Part shown: positions 16,946 to 25,497 of the stretch, piece after piece
How the letters are laid out: each line of letters begins with the position of its first letter
How positions within the stretch are numbered: the stretch's first letter is position 1
Assembly: GCA_963828405.1 (NCBI GenBank)
Contig: CAWHEG010000026.1
Coordinates: 9,329-73,328, forward strand
Reading direction: 5' to 3'
Origin: JANMJD01 sp963828405
Lineage (GTDB): Bacteria; Actinomycetota; Acidimicrobiia; Acidimicrobiales; Ilumatobacteraceae
Length of the DNA: 64,000 bases
Notes under the pieces: model-generated
The model's database searches: none
What the model was told of the DNA's origin: nothing
What the model saw: only the letters and a program-made list of their open reading frames with translations
Translations under genes and position numbers: made by a program

Positions 16946-19210
16946 TCACGTCGGGCGGATCGGGCGCTGACGGGCCGCGCCTCGCAACCAGCCGCCTTCG
17001 GAGGCCAGCCGGATCCGCGGCCGGCTCACCCGGTGGCCGCGCATCATCGTCAACGCCGCGGCTTCGATCTCGGGTTCGTCGAGGAGCACGAGGTTGGCGG
17101 CGTCGCCGAGGGGGATGAAGCTGTCCTTGCTGGCCACCCGGGCGATCATCCCGCCGAAGCCGTGCTCGACGAGGCCGGTCAGGATCCCCTCGCCGACGCC
17201 ACCGCTGTGGCGGGTCTCGTCGACGACGAGGACCCGCCCGGTCACCTCGGCGTGGGCGACGACCTCGGCGATCGGGAGCGGCGCCAGCCAGCGCAGGTCG
17301 ACCACCCGCGAGCGGATGCCGTGGTGCTCCTCGAGCCGCTTGGCGACACGGAGGCTCATGAACAGCCCGTTCGCCCAGCTCACGATGGTCAGGTCGGTGC
17401 CCCCGCCGTAGACCCGCGGTGCGCCGATCGGGGCCTCTGCGATCGGATCGTCGACCTCCGACCACTGCCCGTCGCCTGGCTCGTGCAGGTCGGCCGTGTG
17501 GTAGCGGGCGATCGGCTCGAGGAACACGGCGACGGTGCCGTCGACCTGGGCGGCGGCGACCAGCGTGCGCAGCATCGCCGCGGCGTCGCCGGCGCGCGCC
17601 GGTGAGGCGACGACGATGCCCGGGATGTCGCGCAGCACCCCGAGTGCGTCGTCGTTGTGGAAGTGCCCACCGAAGCCCCGCTGGTAGCCGTAGCCGGCGA
17701 TCCGCACGACCATCCCGTTGCGGTACGCACCCTGCGAGAAGAACGAGAGCGTCGCCGCCTCGCCGCGCAGCTGGTCCTCGGCGTTGTGCAGATAGGCGAG
17801 GTACTGGATCTCGGGGATCGGCAGCAGGCCGCTGATCGCCGCGCCCAGGGCGAGGCCGAGGATCGACTGCTCGTCGAGGATCGTGTCGAACACCCGCTGG
17901 GCGCCGAACCGGGAGGCAAGGCCCTTGGTCACGCCGTACACGCCGCCCTTGTTGGCCACGTCCTCGCCGAAGACGATCACCCCCGGGTTGGCCGACAGCG
18001 AGGCGGCGAGCGTCGCGTTGATCGCCTGGGCGAGGGTGCGCGGGGTGGCCGGTGGGGCCGGCGCCGCCTCGACGGCCCGGTTGACGGCGATGGCGACGAG
18101 GTCGGGGCGCCGCGGGGCGATGGGCGCCATCACCTGCTCGGCCGAGGTCAGCTCCGGCCGTTCGAGCAGCTCGACGGCCCGGGAGCGGACCTCGCCGCCG
18201 ATCCGCCGATAGCGCTCGACGATCGCCGGTGGGGCGACGCCTGCCGCGGTGAGGGCCCGCGCGGTGCCCAGGATCGGGTCGCGGGCGAACGAGGCGCGGA
18301 TCTCCTCGGCGCCCCGGTAGCCGAGCTCGGCGTCACTGCCGGCATGGCCGAGGTAGCGCACGGTGCTCACGTGGAGGAACGCCGGTCGCCGCTCCCGGCG
18401 CACGTGGTCGGCCACGGCGGCGCAGGCGTCGAGGACCGCCGGGACGTCCTGGCCGTCGACGGCGACGTAGTGCAGTCCGGGCCGCGAGCCGTAGGCGGCG
18501 GCGATCCAGCCGCCCGGCGTGCGCACGCTGATCCCCAGGCCGTTGTCTTCGCAGACGAGCAGCAGCGGCAGCTCGTCGCCGCGGTGGGCGGCGTGGGCTG
18601 CGGCGTTGATCGCCCCCGTCGCCGTCGAGTGGTTGGCCGAAGCGTCGCCGAAGCTGCAGACGACCACCGCGTCGTCGGGCCAGTGGAGCGACACGCCGAG
18701 CGCTGCGCGCCGCCCGAGCACGCCGGCCACGCCGAGGGCGCGGGGGAGATGGGAGGCGATCGTCGAGGTCTGCGGGATGACGTTCAGGGCGTGATGGCCG
18801 AACACCTTGTGGCGGCCGCCGGCGATCGGTTCGTCGGCCGCGGCGAGCATCCCGAGGACCACGTCGTCGACGGGCCGGTGACCGGGGACCTGGTGGGCCC
18901 GGGCGACGTAGAAGCCGCCCGACCGGTAGTGGAGCAGTGCCGGGTCGGTGGGGCGCAGGGCCATCGCCACGGCGGCGTTGGCCTCGTGCCCTGCCGACCC
19001 GATCGTGTAGTAGCCGCGGCCGTGTTCGGCGCGCAGCCAGCGCGCCACGAGATCGATGTGGCGGCTGGTCACCTGGGCGTCGAACAGCGCCCACAGGCGG
19101 GTCGTCGTCCCGTCGGGGGCGGGAGCGGCGATCGCCGGCGGCAGCCAGGCGATGGCCTCGAGCAGGGCGTTCTCCAGGGCCGCGGGGGTGGTGGGGTCGT
19201 TCGGGCTCAC
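16946..19210 (-). CDS. Fused alpha+beta E1 subunit of a 2-oxoacid dehydrogenase
   Basis: 754 residues. Residues 1-about 370 are an E1 alpha domain (TIGSAGHEANAAVA; thiamine diphosphate region CSFGDASANHSTATGAINAA). Residues about 395-745 are an E1 beta domain (VIVFGEDVANKGGVYGVTKGL, EIQYLAYLHNAEDQLRGEAA, LDEPEIEAA). It decarboxylates a branched-chain or other 2-oxoacid with thiamine diphosphate and passes the acyl group to a lipoyl E2. No E2 or E3 gene is in the window. The GTG start overlaps the stop of the OCD-family gene (GTGA), so the two are co-transcribed; a shared role in amino-acid catabolism is likely. Confidence 0.88.
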   Translation of the reverse strand: MSPNDPTTPAALENALLEAIAWLPPAIAAPAPDGTTTRLWALFDAQVTSRHIDLVARWLRAEHGRGYYTIGSAGHEANAAVAMALRPTDPALLHYRSGGFYVARAHQVPGHRPVDDVVLGMLAAADEPIAGGRHKVFGHHALNVIPQTSTIASHLPRALGVAGVLGRRAALGVSLHWPDDAVVVCSFGDASANHSTATGAINAAAHAAHRGDELPLLLVCEDNGLGISVRTPGGWIAAAYGSRPGLHYVAVDGQDVPAVLDACAAVADHVRRERRPAFLHVSTVRYLGHAGSDAELGYRGAEEIRASFARDPILGTARALTAAGVAPPAIVERYRRIGGEVRSRAVELLERPELTSAEQVMAPIAPRRPDLVAIAVNRAVEAAPAPPATPRTLAQAINATLAASLSANPGVIVFGEDVANKGGVYGVTKGLASRFGAQRVFDTILDEQSILGLALGAAISGLLPIPEIQYLAYLHNAEDQLRGEAATLSFFSQGAYRNGMVVRIAGYGYQRGFGGHFHNDDALGVLRDIPGIVVASPARAGDAAAMLRTLVAAAQVDGTVAVFLEPIARYHTADLHEPGDGQWSEVDDPIAEAPIGAPRVYGGGTDLTIVSWANGLFMSLRVAKRLEEHHGIRSRVVDLRWLAPLPIAEVVAHAEVTGRVLVVDETRHSGGVGEGILTGLVEHGFGGMIARVASKDSFIPLGDAANLVLLDEPEIEAAALTMMRGHRVSRPRIRLASEGGWLRGAARQRPIRPT

Positions 19211-20151
19211 AGTTCCACCATCTGACCACGTCCGCCGGCGATCGCCGCGTCGTAGACCATCCGGGCGGCGACCAGGTCCTCCACGGCGTGGCCCATCGAG
19301 CGGTACACGGTGATCTCGTGGTCGTCGACCCGTCCGGGGCGCCGGCCGAGCACCACCTCACCGATCTCGGCGGCGGCGTCGGGATCGAGCCCGGCCAGCT
19401 CGACGCAGCCGGCCGGCGCCGGGGCGAAGGCGATCCGGCTCTCGACCATCAGCCGCGACGTGGCCGCCAGTTCGACGGGCAGCTCGTGGCCGGGTGGGGC
19501 GAAGCCGACCGAGGTGACGTGGGCGCCGGGGGTGATCCAGTCGGCGTCGATCACGGGCTCGGTCGCCGAGGTGCACAGGCAGACGATGTCGGCCCAGCGC
19601 ACGGCTTCCTGGGCGTTGTCCACGACGCGGGCGAAGCGGTGCCGGGCGGCGATCGAGGCCGCCGAGCGGACGTTCGGTGAGAACACCCGGATGTCGCTGA
19701 TCGGGCGGACCTTGGTGAGGAACTCGAGGTGCGCGTGGCCCTGGACCCCGGCGCCGATGATCGCCAGCACCTTGGCGTCCTCGCGGGCGGCCAACCGGGT
19801 CGACAGGGCGGCGGCGGCGGCGGTGCGCATCGTCGTGATGTGGGTGCCGTCCATGATCGCGATCGGTACGCCGGTGTCGGCATCGGCGAGGTAGATCAGG
19901 GCGATGTGGCTGGGCAGGCCGAGGGCGCCGTTGCCGTGGAAGACGCTGACCAGCTTGACGCCGACGGGGTATCCGGGACCCCAGGCCGGCATGGCCAGCA
20001 CCGCCCCGTGCGCGGTCGGCACGAGGTTGCGGGCGGGCACGTTCATCGCCCCGTCGGACAGCGCGGCGAACCCGTCGGCGAGCCGGTCGATCAGGACGTC
20101 GTTGTCGAGCAGTTCGATCACGTCTCGTTGGGGCAGGACGAGCACGTCCAC
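19207..20151 (-). CDS. Ornithine cyclodeaminase / mu-crystallin family reductase
   Basis: 314 residues from GTG 20151, preceded by AAGGAG six bases upstream. A Rossmann motif (IIGAGVQGHAHLEFL) sits mid-protein, with VPARNLVPT..VKLVSVFHGN at the N-terminal dimer/active-site side and MDGTHITTMRTAAAAALS before it. The family includes ornithine cyclodeaminase, alanine dehydrogenase and ketimine (piperideine-2-carboxylate) reductase. Divergent from an ALDH7-like gene and upstream of a fused E1, so a lysine/pipecolate or similar ketimine role is plausible. The exact reaction cannot be read from sequence. Confidence 0.82.
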   Translation of the reverse strand: MDVLVLPQRDVIELLDNDVLIDRLADGFAALSDGAMNVPARNLVPTAHGAVLAMPAWGPGYPVGVKLVSVFHGNGALGLPSHIALIYLADADTGVPIAIMDGTHITTMRTAAAAALSTRLAAREDAKVLAIIGAGVQGHAHLEFLTKVRPISDIRVFSPNVRSAASIAARHRFARVVDNAQEAVRWADIVCLCTSATEPVIDADWITPGAHVTSVGFAPPGHELPVELAATSRLMVESRIAFAPAPAGCVELAGLDPDAAAEIGEVVLGRRPGRVDDHEITVYRSMGHAVEDLVAARMVYDAAIAGGRGQMVEL

Positions 20152-20244
20152 GGGGTTCTCCTTGATGGAACTCGGTTGGGGATTCCAGGTCGATCGCCGT
20201 CGAGGCGTGCGCAGCGGGGGTGTGGGTCGTACATTTGCACGCCG
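20152..20244. promoter_or_regulatory. Divergent promoter region between OCD-family and ALDH7-like genes
   Basis: A 93-bp gap separates two divergent starts (GTG 20151 minus, ATG 20245 plus). It is visibly more AT-containing than its surroundings (for example TGTGGGTCGTACATTTGCA at 20220-20238). It must hold both promoters, so the two units are probably co-regulated. I could not identify a specific operator. Confidence 0.4.
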
Positions 20245-21771
20245 ATGGAACAGCTTCCCACGACGGAGTCCCTGCGGGGCCGGGTTCTCGGTGCGTTGCG
20301 CCGCTGCGGTGTCGAGTTCAAGCTCGACGAATCGGGTGATGTGGTCGCCCGCAGCCCGATCACCGGCGGGGAGATGGGCCGGCTCGTCGGTCACCAGGTC
20401 GCCGACATCGACCTCGTCGTCGAGCGGGCGATGGCCGCGTTCGCCGTGTGGCGCACGACGCCGGCACCACGCCGCGGCGAGCTGGTGCGCCGGTTCGGCG
20501 AGGCGCTGCGCGCCCACAAGGAGGATCTCGGCGAGATCGTCTCGATCGAGGTGGGCAAGATCCGCTCCGAGGGACTCGGCGAGGTGCAGGAGATGATCGA
20601 CATCTGCGACTTCGCCGTCGGTCTCTCGCGCCAGCTCGATGGTCGGACGATCGCCTCCGAGCGCCCCGGTCACCGGCTGATGGAGACCTGGCATCCGCTG
20701 GGTCCGTGTGCGGTGATCACCGCCTTCAACTTCCCGGTCGCCGTGTGGTCGTGGAACGCGGCCTTGGCGCTCGTCTGTGGTGACCCGGTGATCTGGAAGC
20801 CGAGCGAGAAGACCCCGCTCACCGCGCTCACCTGTCAGGGTCTGTTCGCCCGGGTGGCCGCCGAGATGGGGGTTCCCGCCGATGTCAGCCAGGTCGTGCT
20901 CGGTGGCCGCGAGATCGGCGAGGCGCTGGTCGACCACCCGGCCATCCCCCTGGTCAGTGCCACGGGCTCGACGGCGATGGGCCGCGCCGTCGCCCCGCGG
21001 GTCGCCGCCCGGTTCGCTCGCTCGATCCTCGAGCTGGGCGGCAACAACGCGGCGATCGTCACCCCCAGCGCCGATCTCGACCTGGCCGTGCGCGGCATCG
21101 TGTTCTCGGCCGCGGGGACGGCCGGCCAGCGCTGCACGTCGCTGCGCCGGCTGATCGTCCACCGCAGCATCCACGACGAGCTGGTCTCGCGCCTGGTCAC
21201 GGCCTACGGCTCGTTGCCGGTGGGCGACCCGCTGCAGTCGGGCACGCTGGTCGGGCCGCTGATCGACCGTCGCGCCTTCGACGCGATGGCCGGGGCGTTG
21301 ACCGCGGCGCGCACCGAAGGCGGCGACGTGGTCGTCGGCGGCGATCGTGTCGACAACGACCGGCCCGAGGGCTTCTACGTGCGCCCCTCGATCGTGATGA
21401 TGCCCGCTCAGACCCCGATCGTCGAGGCCGAGACCTTCGCCCCGATCCTCTACGTGATGGCCTACGACACCTTCGACGAGGCGATCGCCATGCACAACGG
21501 CGTCAAGCAGGGGCTGGCGTCGTCGATCTTCACGACCGACATGCGCGAGGCCGAGCGGTTCATGGCGTCGGACGGCTCCGACTGCGGCATCGCCAACGTC
21601 AACATCGGACCGTCGGGGGCCGAGATCGGCGGGGCCTTCGGCGGCGAGAAGGAGACCGGGGGCGGGCGGGAGTCGGGCTCGGACGCCTGGAAGGCGTACA
21701 TGCGTCGGGCGACGAACACGATCAACTACTCCGACGAGCTCCCCCTGGCCCAGGGCGTCGAGTTCGTCTGA
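20245..21771 (+). CDS. Aldehyde dehydrogenase, ALDH7-like (alpha-aminoadipic semialdehyde type)
   Basis: 508 residues. Motifs: NAD-binding ITAFNFPVAVWSWNAALAL and WKPSEKTPLTA, the general base Glu in LELGGNNAAIV, the nucleophile Cys in GTAGQRCTSLRRL, and the C-terminus TNTINYSDELPLAQGVEF, which closely resembles the NYS..LPLAQGI.F end of ALDH7/antiquitin. ALDH7 oxidises alpha-aminoadipic semialdehyde (piperideine-6-carboxylate) in lysine degradation. The divergent OCD/ketimine-reductase-family gene fits that pathway. Substrate remains inferred. Confidence 0.88.
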   Translation: MEQLPTTESLRGRVLGALRRCGVEFKLDESGDVVARSPITGGEMGRLVGHQVADIDLVVERAMAAFAVWRTTPAPRRGELVRRFGEALRAHKEDLGEIVSIEVGKIRSEGLGEVQEMIDICDFAVGLSRQLDGRTIASERPGHRLMETWHPLGPCAVITAFNFPVAVWSWNAALALVCGDPVIWKPSEKTPLTALTCQGLFARVAAEMGVPADVSQVVLGGREIGEALVDHPAIPLVSATGSTAMGRAVAPRVAARFARSILELGGNNAAIVTPSADLDLAVRGIVFSAAGTAGQRCTSLRRLIVHRSIHDELVSRLVTAYGSLPVGDPLQSGTLVGPLIDRRAFDAMAGALTAARTEGGDVVVGGDRVDNDRPEGFYVRPSIVMMPAQTPIVEAETFAPILYVMAYDTFDEAIAMHNGVKQGLASSIFTTDMREAERFMASDGSDCGIANVNIGPSGAEIGGAFGGEKETGGGRESGSDAWKAYMRRATNTINYSDELPLAQGVEFV

Positions 21772-21796
21772 CCCGGGGTTGGGTAGCCTGAGCGTC

Positions 21797-22228
21797 ATGG
21801 GCGCCCGTTCCACCGATCCGACGGCGGCCTTCGCGCGGCTGGTCGAGTTGGCGAAGTCCGGTGCGCTCGACCAGCTGTGCGAACGCCATGGGGTACGGAT
21901 CCTGTCGGCGTTCGGCAGCGCGACGCGGACGTCCGAGCTGCGTCCGCCCGAAGATCTCGACATCGGGGTGAGCTTCATCGACCCGGTGGACGGCCGCCGC
22001 GGTCGGCTCGATCTGTGGGGGGACCTGGTCGATCTCACGGGATGCGAGGCGATCGACCTCGTCGTCATCGACATCGACGACCCGGTGCTGCGGGCCGAGG
22101 CGCTGACCGGCTTCGGGCTCTACGAAAACGTCAGCGGCGCCTTCGCCGAATCGCAGATCGCCGCCGTCGGCGAGCGCCGCGACACCGCCCATCTCCGCCG
22201 GATGAACCTGGAGCTGATGGCCCGATGA
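21797..22228 (+). CDS. MNT-type nucleotidyltransferase antitoxin
   Basis: 143 residues. The minimal nucleotidyltransferase motif GSATRTSELRPPEDLDIGVSF (GSxARG..S.DL type, here with an EDLDIGV acidic pair) and a later Asp in IDLVVIDIDDPVL are present. MNT proteins neutralise HepT toxins by AMPylation. It overlaps the next gene (ATGA), a HepT-like fragment, giving the usual antitoxin-toxin order. Part of the pair appears degraded on the toxin side. Confidence 0.75.
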   Translation: MGARSTDPTAAFARLVELAKSGALDQLCERHGVRILSAFGSATRTSELRPPEDLDIGVSFIDPVDGRRGRLDLWGDLVDLTGCEAIDLVVIDIDDPVLRAEALTGFGLYENVSGAFAESQIAAVGERRDTAHLRRMNLELMAR

Positions 22229-22503
22229 TGCCGATGCGGCCGAGCAACGATGTCATCGAGCTCGGCAGGTCGCCGGCGACCGGGCGCGAATCGTTCGACC
22301 TGCTCGTCGCGGCCGGTGTGATCAGCCCCGAGTTGGCGACGTCGCTGAAGCCGGCGGTCGGACTGCGCAACGTGTTGGTCCACCTCCACACCGACATCGA
22401 TGTCGACATCGTCGCCGGATCGATCGACAAGATGATCGAGGACTTCGGCGCGTACGTCCGGGCAGTCGCCCGCTGGCAGGTCGCCCAGCCCGAGGTGCCG
22501 TAG
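22225..22503 (+). CDS. HepT-like toxin fragment, N-terminally short
   Basis: 92 residues, against about 130-140 for HepT (DUF86). The sequence aligns with the second half of the family: SNDVIELGRSP, FDLLVAAGVISPELA, then RNVLVHLHTD, which is the HEPN RNase motif R-x4-H-x-Y with Tyr replaced by His. The first helical half is missing and there is no room for it before the MNT stop. It may be inactive, or the MNT keeps a partner remnant. Overlaps the MNT gene by ATGA. Confidence 0.6.
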   Translation: MMPMRPSNDVIELGRSPATGRESFDLLVAAGVISPELATSLKPAVGLRNVLVHLHTDIDVDIVAGSIDKMIEDFGAYVRAVARWQVAQPEVP

Positions 22504-22561
22504 GCCAAGACGCGGTGAAGCGTACGAACGAGGGCGTCGAGTTCGTCCGGTCTGGTGACGG

Positions 22562-23197
22562 TCAGTCGACGCGGTGCAGGACGCGTAGCGAGCCGGTGGC
22601 CGAAGCGAGCCTGAACCGACCGCTGGCCAGCGCCGGCAGGAAGATCTGCTCGTAGGGGGGACGGCCGCCGTCGGCCGGATCGGGGAACACGTCGTGGATG
22701 GCCAGGGTGCCGCCGACGGCGACGTGGGGCGCCCACCCCTCGTAGTCGAGCCGGGCGGGTTCGACGCCGTGGCCGCCGTCGATGAAGCAGAAGGCGAGCG
22801 GGGTGGCCCAGTGCCGGGCGACGAGCGGCGATGGGCCGACGACGGCGACGACGACATCTTCGAGGCCGGCATCGTGGATCGTGTCGCGGAAGCGGGGGAG
22901 GGTGTCGATCCTGCCCGTGCGGGCGTCGACGAGCGAGGGATCGTGCCACTCCCACCCGGCCTGGTTCTCCTCGGAGCCCCGGTGGTGGTCGACGGCGAAC
23001 ACGACGCCGCCCAGTACGCGGGCGGCGGCGCCGAGCCACACGGTCGACCGCCCGCAGTACGAGCCGACCTCGAGCAGGACCAGGCCCGGGCAGGCCCGCC
23101 CGGCGGCCACAGCGGACTCGTACAGCGCATCGCCCTCGTCGGGCGGCATGAAACCGGTGGCGGCCAGGGCATGGGCCCGCAGGGCGGGGTCGATCAC
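22562..23197 (-). CDS. Class I SAM-dependent methyltransferase (Methyltransf_24 type)
   Basis: 211 residues. LLEVGSYCGRSTVWLGAAAR is the glycine-rich motif I of the O-methyltransferase/Methyltransf_24 type, followed by VFAVDHHRG and the late acidic FCFIDGGHGVEPARLDYEGW motif that often binds metal or the acceptor. Substrate unknown. Its ATG overlaps the stop of the nitroreductase-like gene by four bases, so the pair is an operon. Confidence 0.78.
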   Translation of the reverse strand: MIDPALRAHALAATGFMPPDEGDALYESAVAAGRACPGLVLLEVGSYCGRSTVWLGAAARVLGGVVFAVDHHRGSEENQAGWEWHDPSLVDARTGRIDTLPRFRDTIHDAGLEDVVVAVVGPSPLVARHWATPLAFCFIDGGHGVEPARLDYEGWAPHVAVGGTLAIHDVFPDPADGGRPPYEQIFLPALASGRFRLASATGSLRVLHRVD

Positions 23198-23856
23198 CAG
23201 CCGTCCCAGTGGATCACCGTGTCAGGGTCGGGCCGTGCGGCGCGCTTGAAGTCGGTCCCCAGGGTGTAGGCGAGCGGGCTGAGACAGACCTGCTGGACGG
23301 TGTCGAACGGGATGTCGAGCAGCTCTGCAGCCTGCTGCTCCATCATCAGGTGCACGGTGGTCCAGGCCGTGCCCAGCCCACGGGCGCGGGCGGCCAGCAT
23401 GAAGCTCCACGTCGCCGGCAGGATGTTGGCGAGCAGCGACGCGGCCATCATCCCGGTGCCGCCATCGGTGCGACCCCGCGCGGCCGAACAGGCGATCACG
23501 AGCACCGGGGCCCGGCCCATGTTGTCGCCGAGGAAGTCGGCCGAGTCGGCGACGCGGGCCTGCTGGGCATTGCCGGCTTCCGAGCCCTTGTCGATCGAAC
23601 GGACGTAGACACCGGGCATCTGCCGGTAGATCGCGAAGCACTGCCGGTAGATCTCGCCGAGCGCCGCCCGTTTGGCCGCGTCGCGCACGATCACGAACTG
23701 CATCGTCGGGTTGTTCGACGCCGAAGGCGCCTGCTGGGCGATGGCGACGCACTCGCGGACCAGGTCGTCGGGCACGGGCCGGTCGAAGTCGAGCCGCCGT
23801 CGCACGGCACGGGTCGTGGTGAGCAACTCGTCGGGGTCGAGGGGGAGCAGGGCCAT
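23194..23856 (-). CDS. Nitroreductase-family flavoprotein
   Basis: 220 residues from ATG 23856 (an in-frame ATG at 23868 is the alternative). The N-terminus TTRAVRRRLDFDRPVP binds FMN phosphate; IAQQAPSASNNPTMQFVIVRD and the late ARARGLGTAWTT are family-typical. Such enzymes reduce nitro, quinone or related groups with NAD(P)H. Stop overlaps the methyltransferase start. Its start is only about 20 bases from the start of the divergent GT-C gene, so promoters must overlap coding DNA on one side. Confidence 0.82.
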   Translation of the reverse strand: MALLPLDPDELLTTTRAVRRRLDFDRPVPDDLVRECVAIAQQAPSASNNPTMQFVIVRDAAKRAALGEIYRQCFAIYRQMPGVYVRSIDKGSEAGNAQQARVADSADFLGDNMGRAPVLVIACSAARGRTDGGTGMMAASLLANILPATWSFMLAARARGLGTAWTTVHLMMEQQAAELLDIPFDTVQQVCLSPLAYTLGTDFKRAARPDPDTVIHWDGW

Positions 23857-23875
23857 CCGGGGCACCATAATCGGG

Positions 23876-25477
23876 GTGGTGAATCCATCGGTGGCCGAGC
23901 GCGGCGATTCGGTTGCCGCCTGGCGGCGTCGCGCGCCCGACGTCGCCGTCATCGCCGCCACCGCCGTCATCTTCGCGGTGGCCGTGGCCAACCAGCACCG
24001 CGGTCACGACTGGGGCGACGACTTCTCGCTCTACCTGCGCCAGACCGAGGCGTTGACGGTCGGCGGTGCACGCGACGTGCTGGCCGACAACCGCTTCACG
24101 GTGGCCAACTCCTCGTGGCACACGTTCAGCCCCTGGTCGTACCCGTGGGGCTTCCCGCTGATGCTCGCTCCGTTCTACAAGGTCTTCGGCCTCGACTACG
24201 GCGTGTTCAAGGTCGTCATGGCGGCGTGCTTCGCCGGTTCGATGTACCTGCTGTACCGGATCGTCGCCCTGCGCCTGCGGCCATTGACGGCGCTGGCGCT
24301 GATGCTGCTGATCGGGCTCAGCCCGGAGTACGTCGCCTGGACCGACACCGTGCTCTCCGAGTTCCCCTTCCTATTGGTCACCTTCGCCGCGCTGTGGTGG
24401 ATGGACCGCTGCCGCACGCGGGGTGCGCTCGACGGTGAGCGCTGGGCTCCGCTGGCCGTGCTCGGCTTCCTGGTCGGCTTCAGCTACACGGTGCGCAAGG
24501 AGGGCGTCGCCCTGTTCGTCGCCCTCGGCGCGTTGCACCTCGCCCATGTCGTCGGCACGGCCCGCCGCGCCTCGCCACCGGCGCCGGCCGAGGAGGCCGG
24601 GGTCGGCCCATGGGACGCCGTGCGCCGGCTGCGGTGGTCGCGTCTGGTGATCCCCTACGCCGCCGCGGTCGCCTGGATCGTCGGGCTGCAGCTGGCGCTG
24701 CCCAACGGCGGCTACCAGTCCTTCCCCGGCACCGGCCTGGCCCAGGTGAAGCCGAACGCCCTCTGGTACCGGGACATCCTCGCCCAGCAGATCGGCCTGA
24801 AACGGTTCGGCGTGCCCCGGCTCGAGGTGTTCGGGTCGGAGCAGTTGGGGCTCGTCGTGCTCACGGCGGTGCTGACGATGGCCCTCATCGGGATCGTGGC
24901 CCGTACGTTCGCCGCCCCGGCGGTCGACGCCTCGGTGATCGGCTACTTCGTGGCCGTGACCGGGATCTTCGCCATCACCCCGTTCCACGAAGGCCGCTAC
25001 CTGTTCTCGATCACCCCGTTCATCGTCTACTTCGCCGTGCAGGGCGTGGCGTTCATCGCCACCGACGCCCGCCCCCCGATACCCGTGGTGGCCGGGTTGC
25101 TGCTCATCGCCCCCAGCCTGATGGCCAACGTCGACGCCATCTGGACGCGCACCCAGAACCAGTTGAAGTACGACGTGGTCATCTGGGGGCCCGAGTTCCC
25201 GACGTCGCGGGAGATGTTCGACGCCGTGTCACGGATCGCCGGCCCCGACGACGTGGTCGCCTTCTTCCGGGCGCGGTTGATGACCTTCTACACCGACCGC
25301 CGGGCGCTGCAGTTGACCAACCTGCCGGAGATCTCGGCCAAGGCCGACTGGTACGCGATGGCCAAGGACTCGACGTACTCGCAGGCCCTGCTCACCGACG
25401 CCGACGCGGCGGCGGCCGGGCTGGTCAAACGCTGGGAGAACGCCAACTTCGTGCTGTGGGAGGTCCCGGATCCGTGA
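23876..25477 (+). CDS. GT-C-like polytopic membrane protein
   Basis: 533 residues from tandem GTG codons at 23876/23879. About 10-11 membrane segments. The first luminal loop has GHDWGDDFSLYLRQTEAL with the acidic pair typical of GT-C glycosyltransferases (dolichol/polyprenyl-phosphate-sugar users), and a large C-terminal soluble part. It probably transfers a sugar outside the membrane from a lipid carrier; no closer assignment. Divergent from the nitroreductase and upstream of tesB. Confidence 0.65.
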   Translation: MVNPSVAERGDSVAAWRRRAPDVAVIAATAVIFAVAVANQHRGHDWGDDFSLYLRQTEALTVGGARDVLADNRFTVANSSWHTFSPWSYPWGFPLMLAPFYKVFGLDYGVFKVVMAACFAGSMYLLYRIVALRLRPLTALALMLLIGLSPEYVAWTDTVLSEFPFLLVTFAALWWMDRCRTRGALDGERWAPLAVLGFLVGFSYTVRKEGVALFVALGALHLAHVVGTARRASPPAPAEEAGVGPWDAVRRLRWSRLVIPYAAAVAWIVGLQLALPNGGYQSFPGTGLAQVKPNALWYRDILAQQIGLKRFGVPRLEVFGSEQLGLVVLTAVLTMALIGIVARTFAAPAVDASVIGYFVAVTGIFAITPFHEGRYLFSITPFIVYFAVQGVAFIATDARPPIPVVAGLLLIAPSLMANVDAIWTRTQNQLKYDVVIWGPEFPTSREMFDAVSRIAGPDDVVAFFRARLMTFYTDRRALQLTNLPEISAKADWYAMAKDSTYSQALLTDADAAAAGLVKRWENANFVLWEVPDP

Positions 25478-25497
25478 CCGCGTGCGAGCATGGGGCG

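Noticed and set aside
20152..22074. N-terminal extension of the OCD-family gene to 22074
   Set aside because: It would run antisense through the whole ALDH gene; the start with a ribosome site at 20151 is better.
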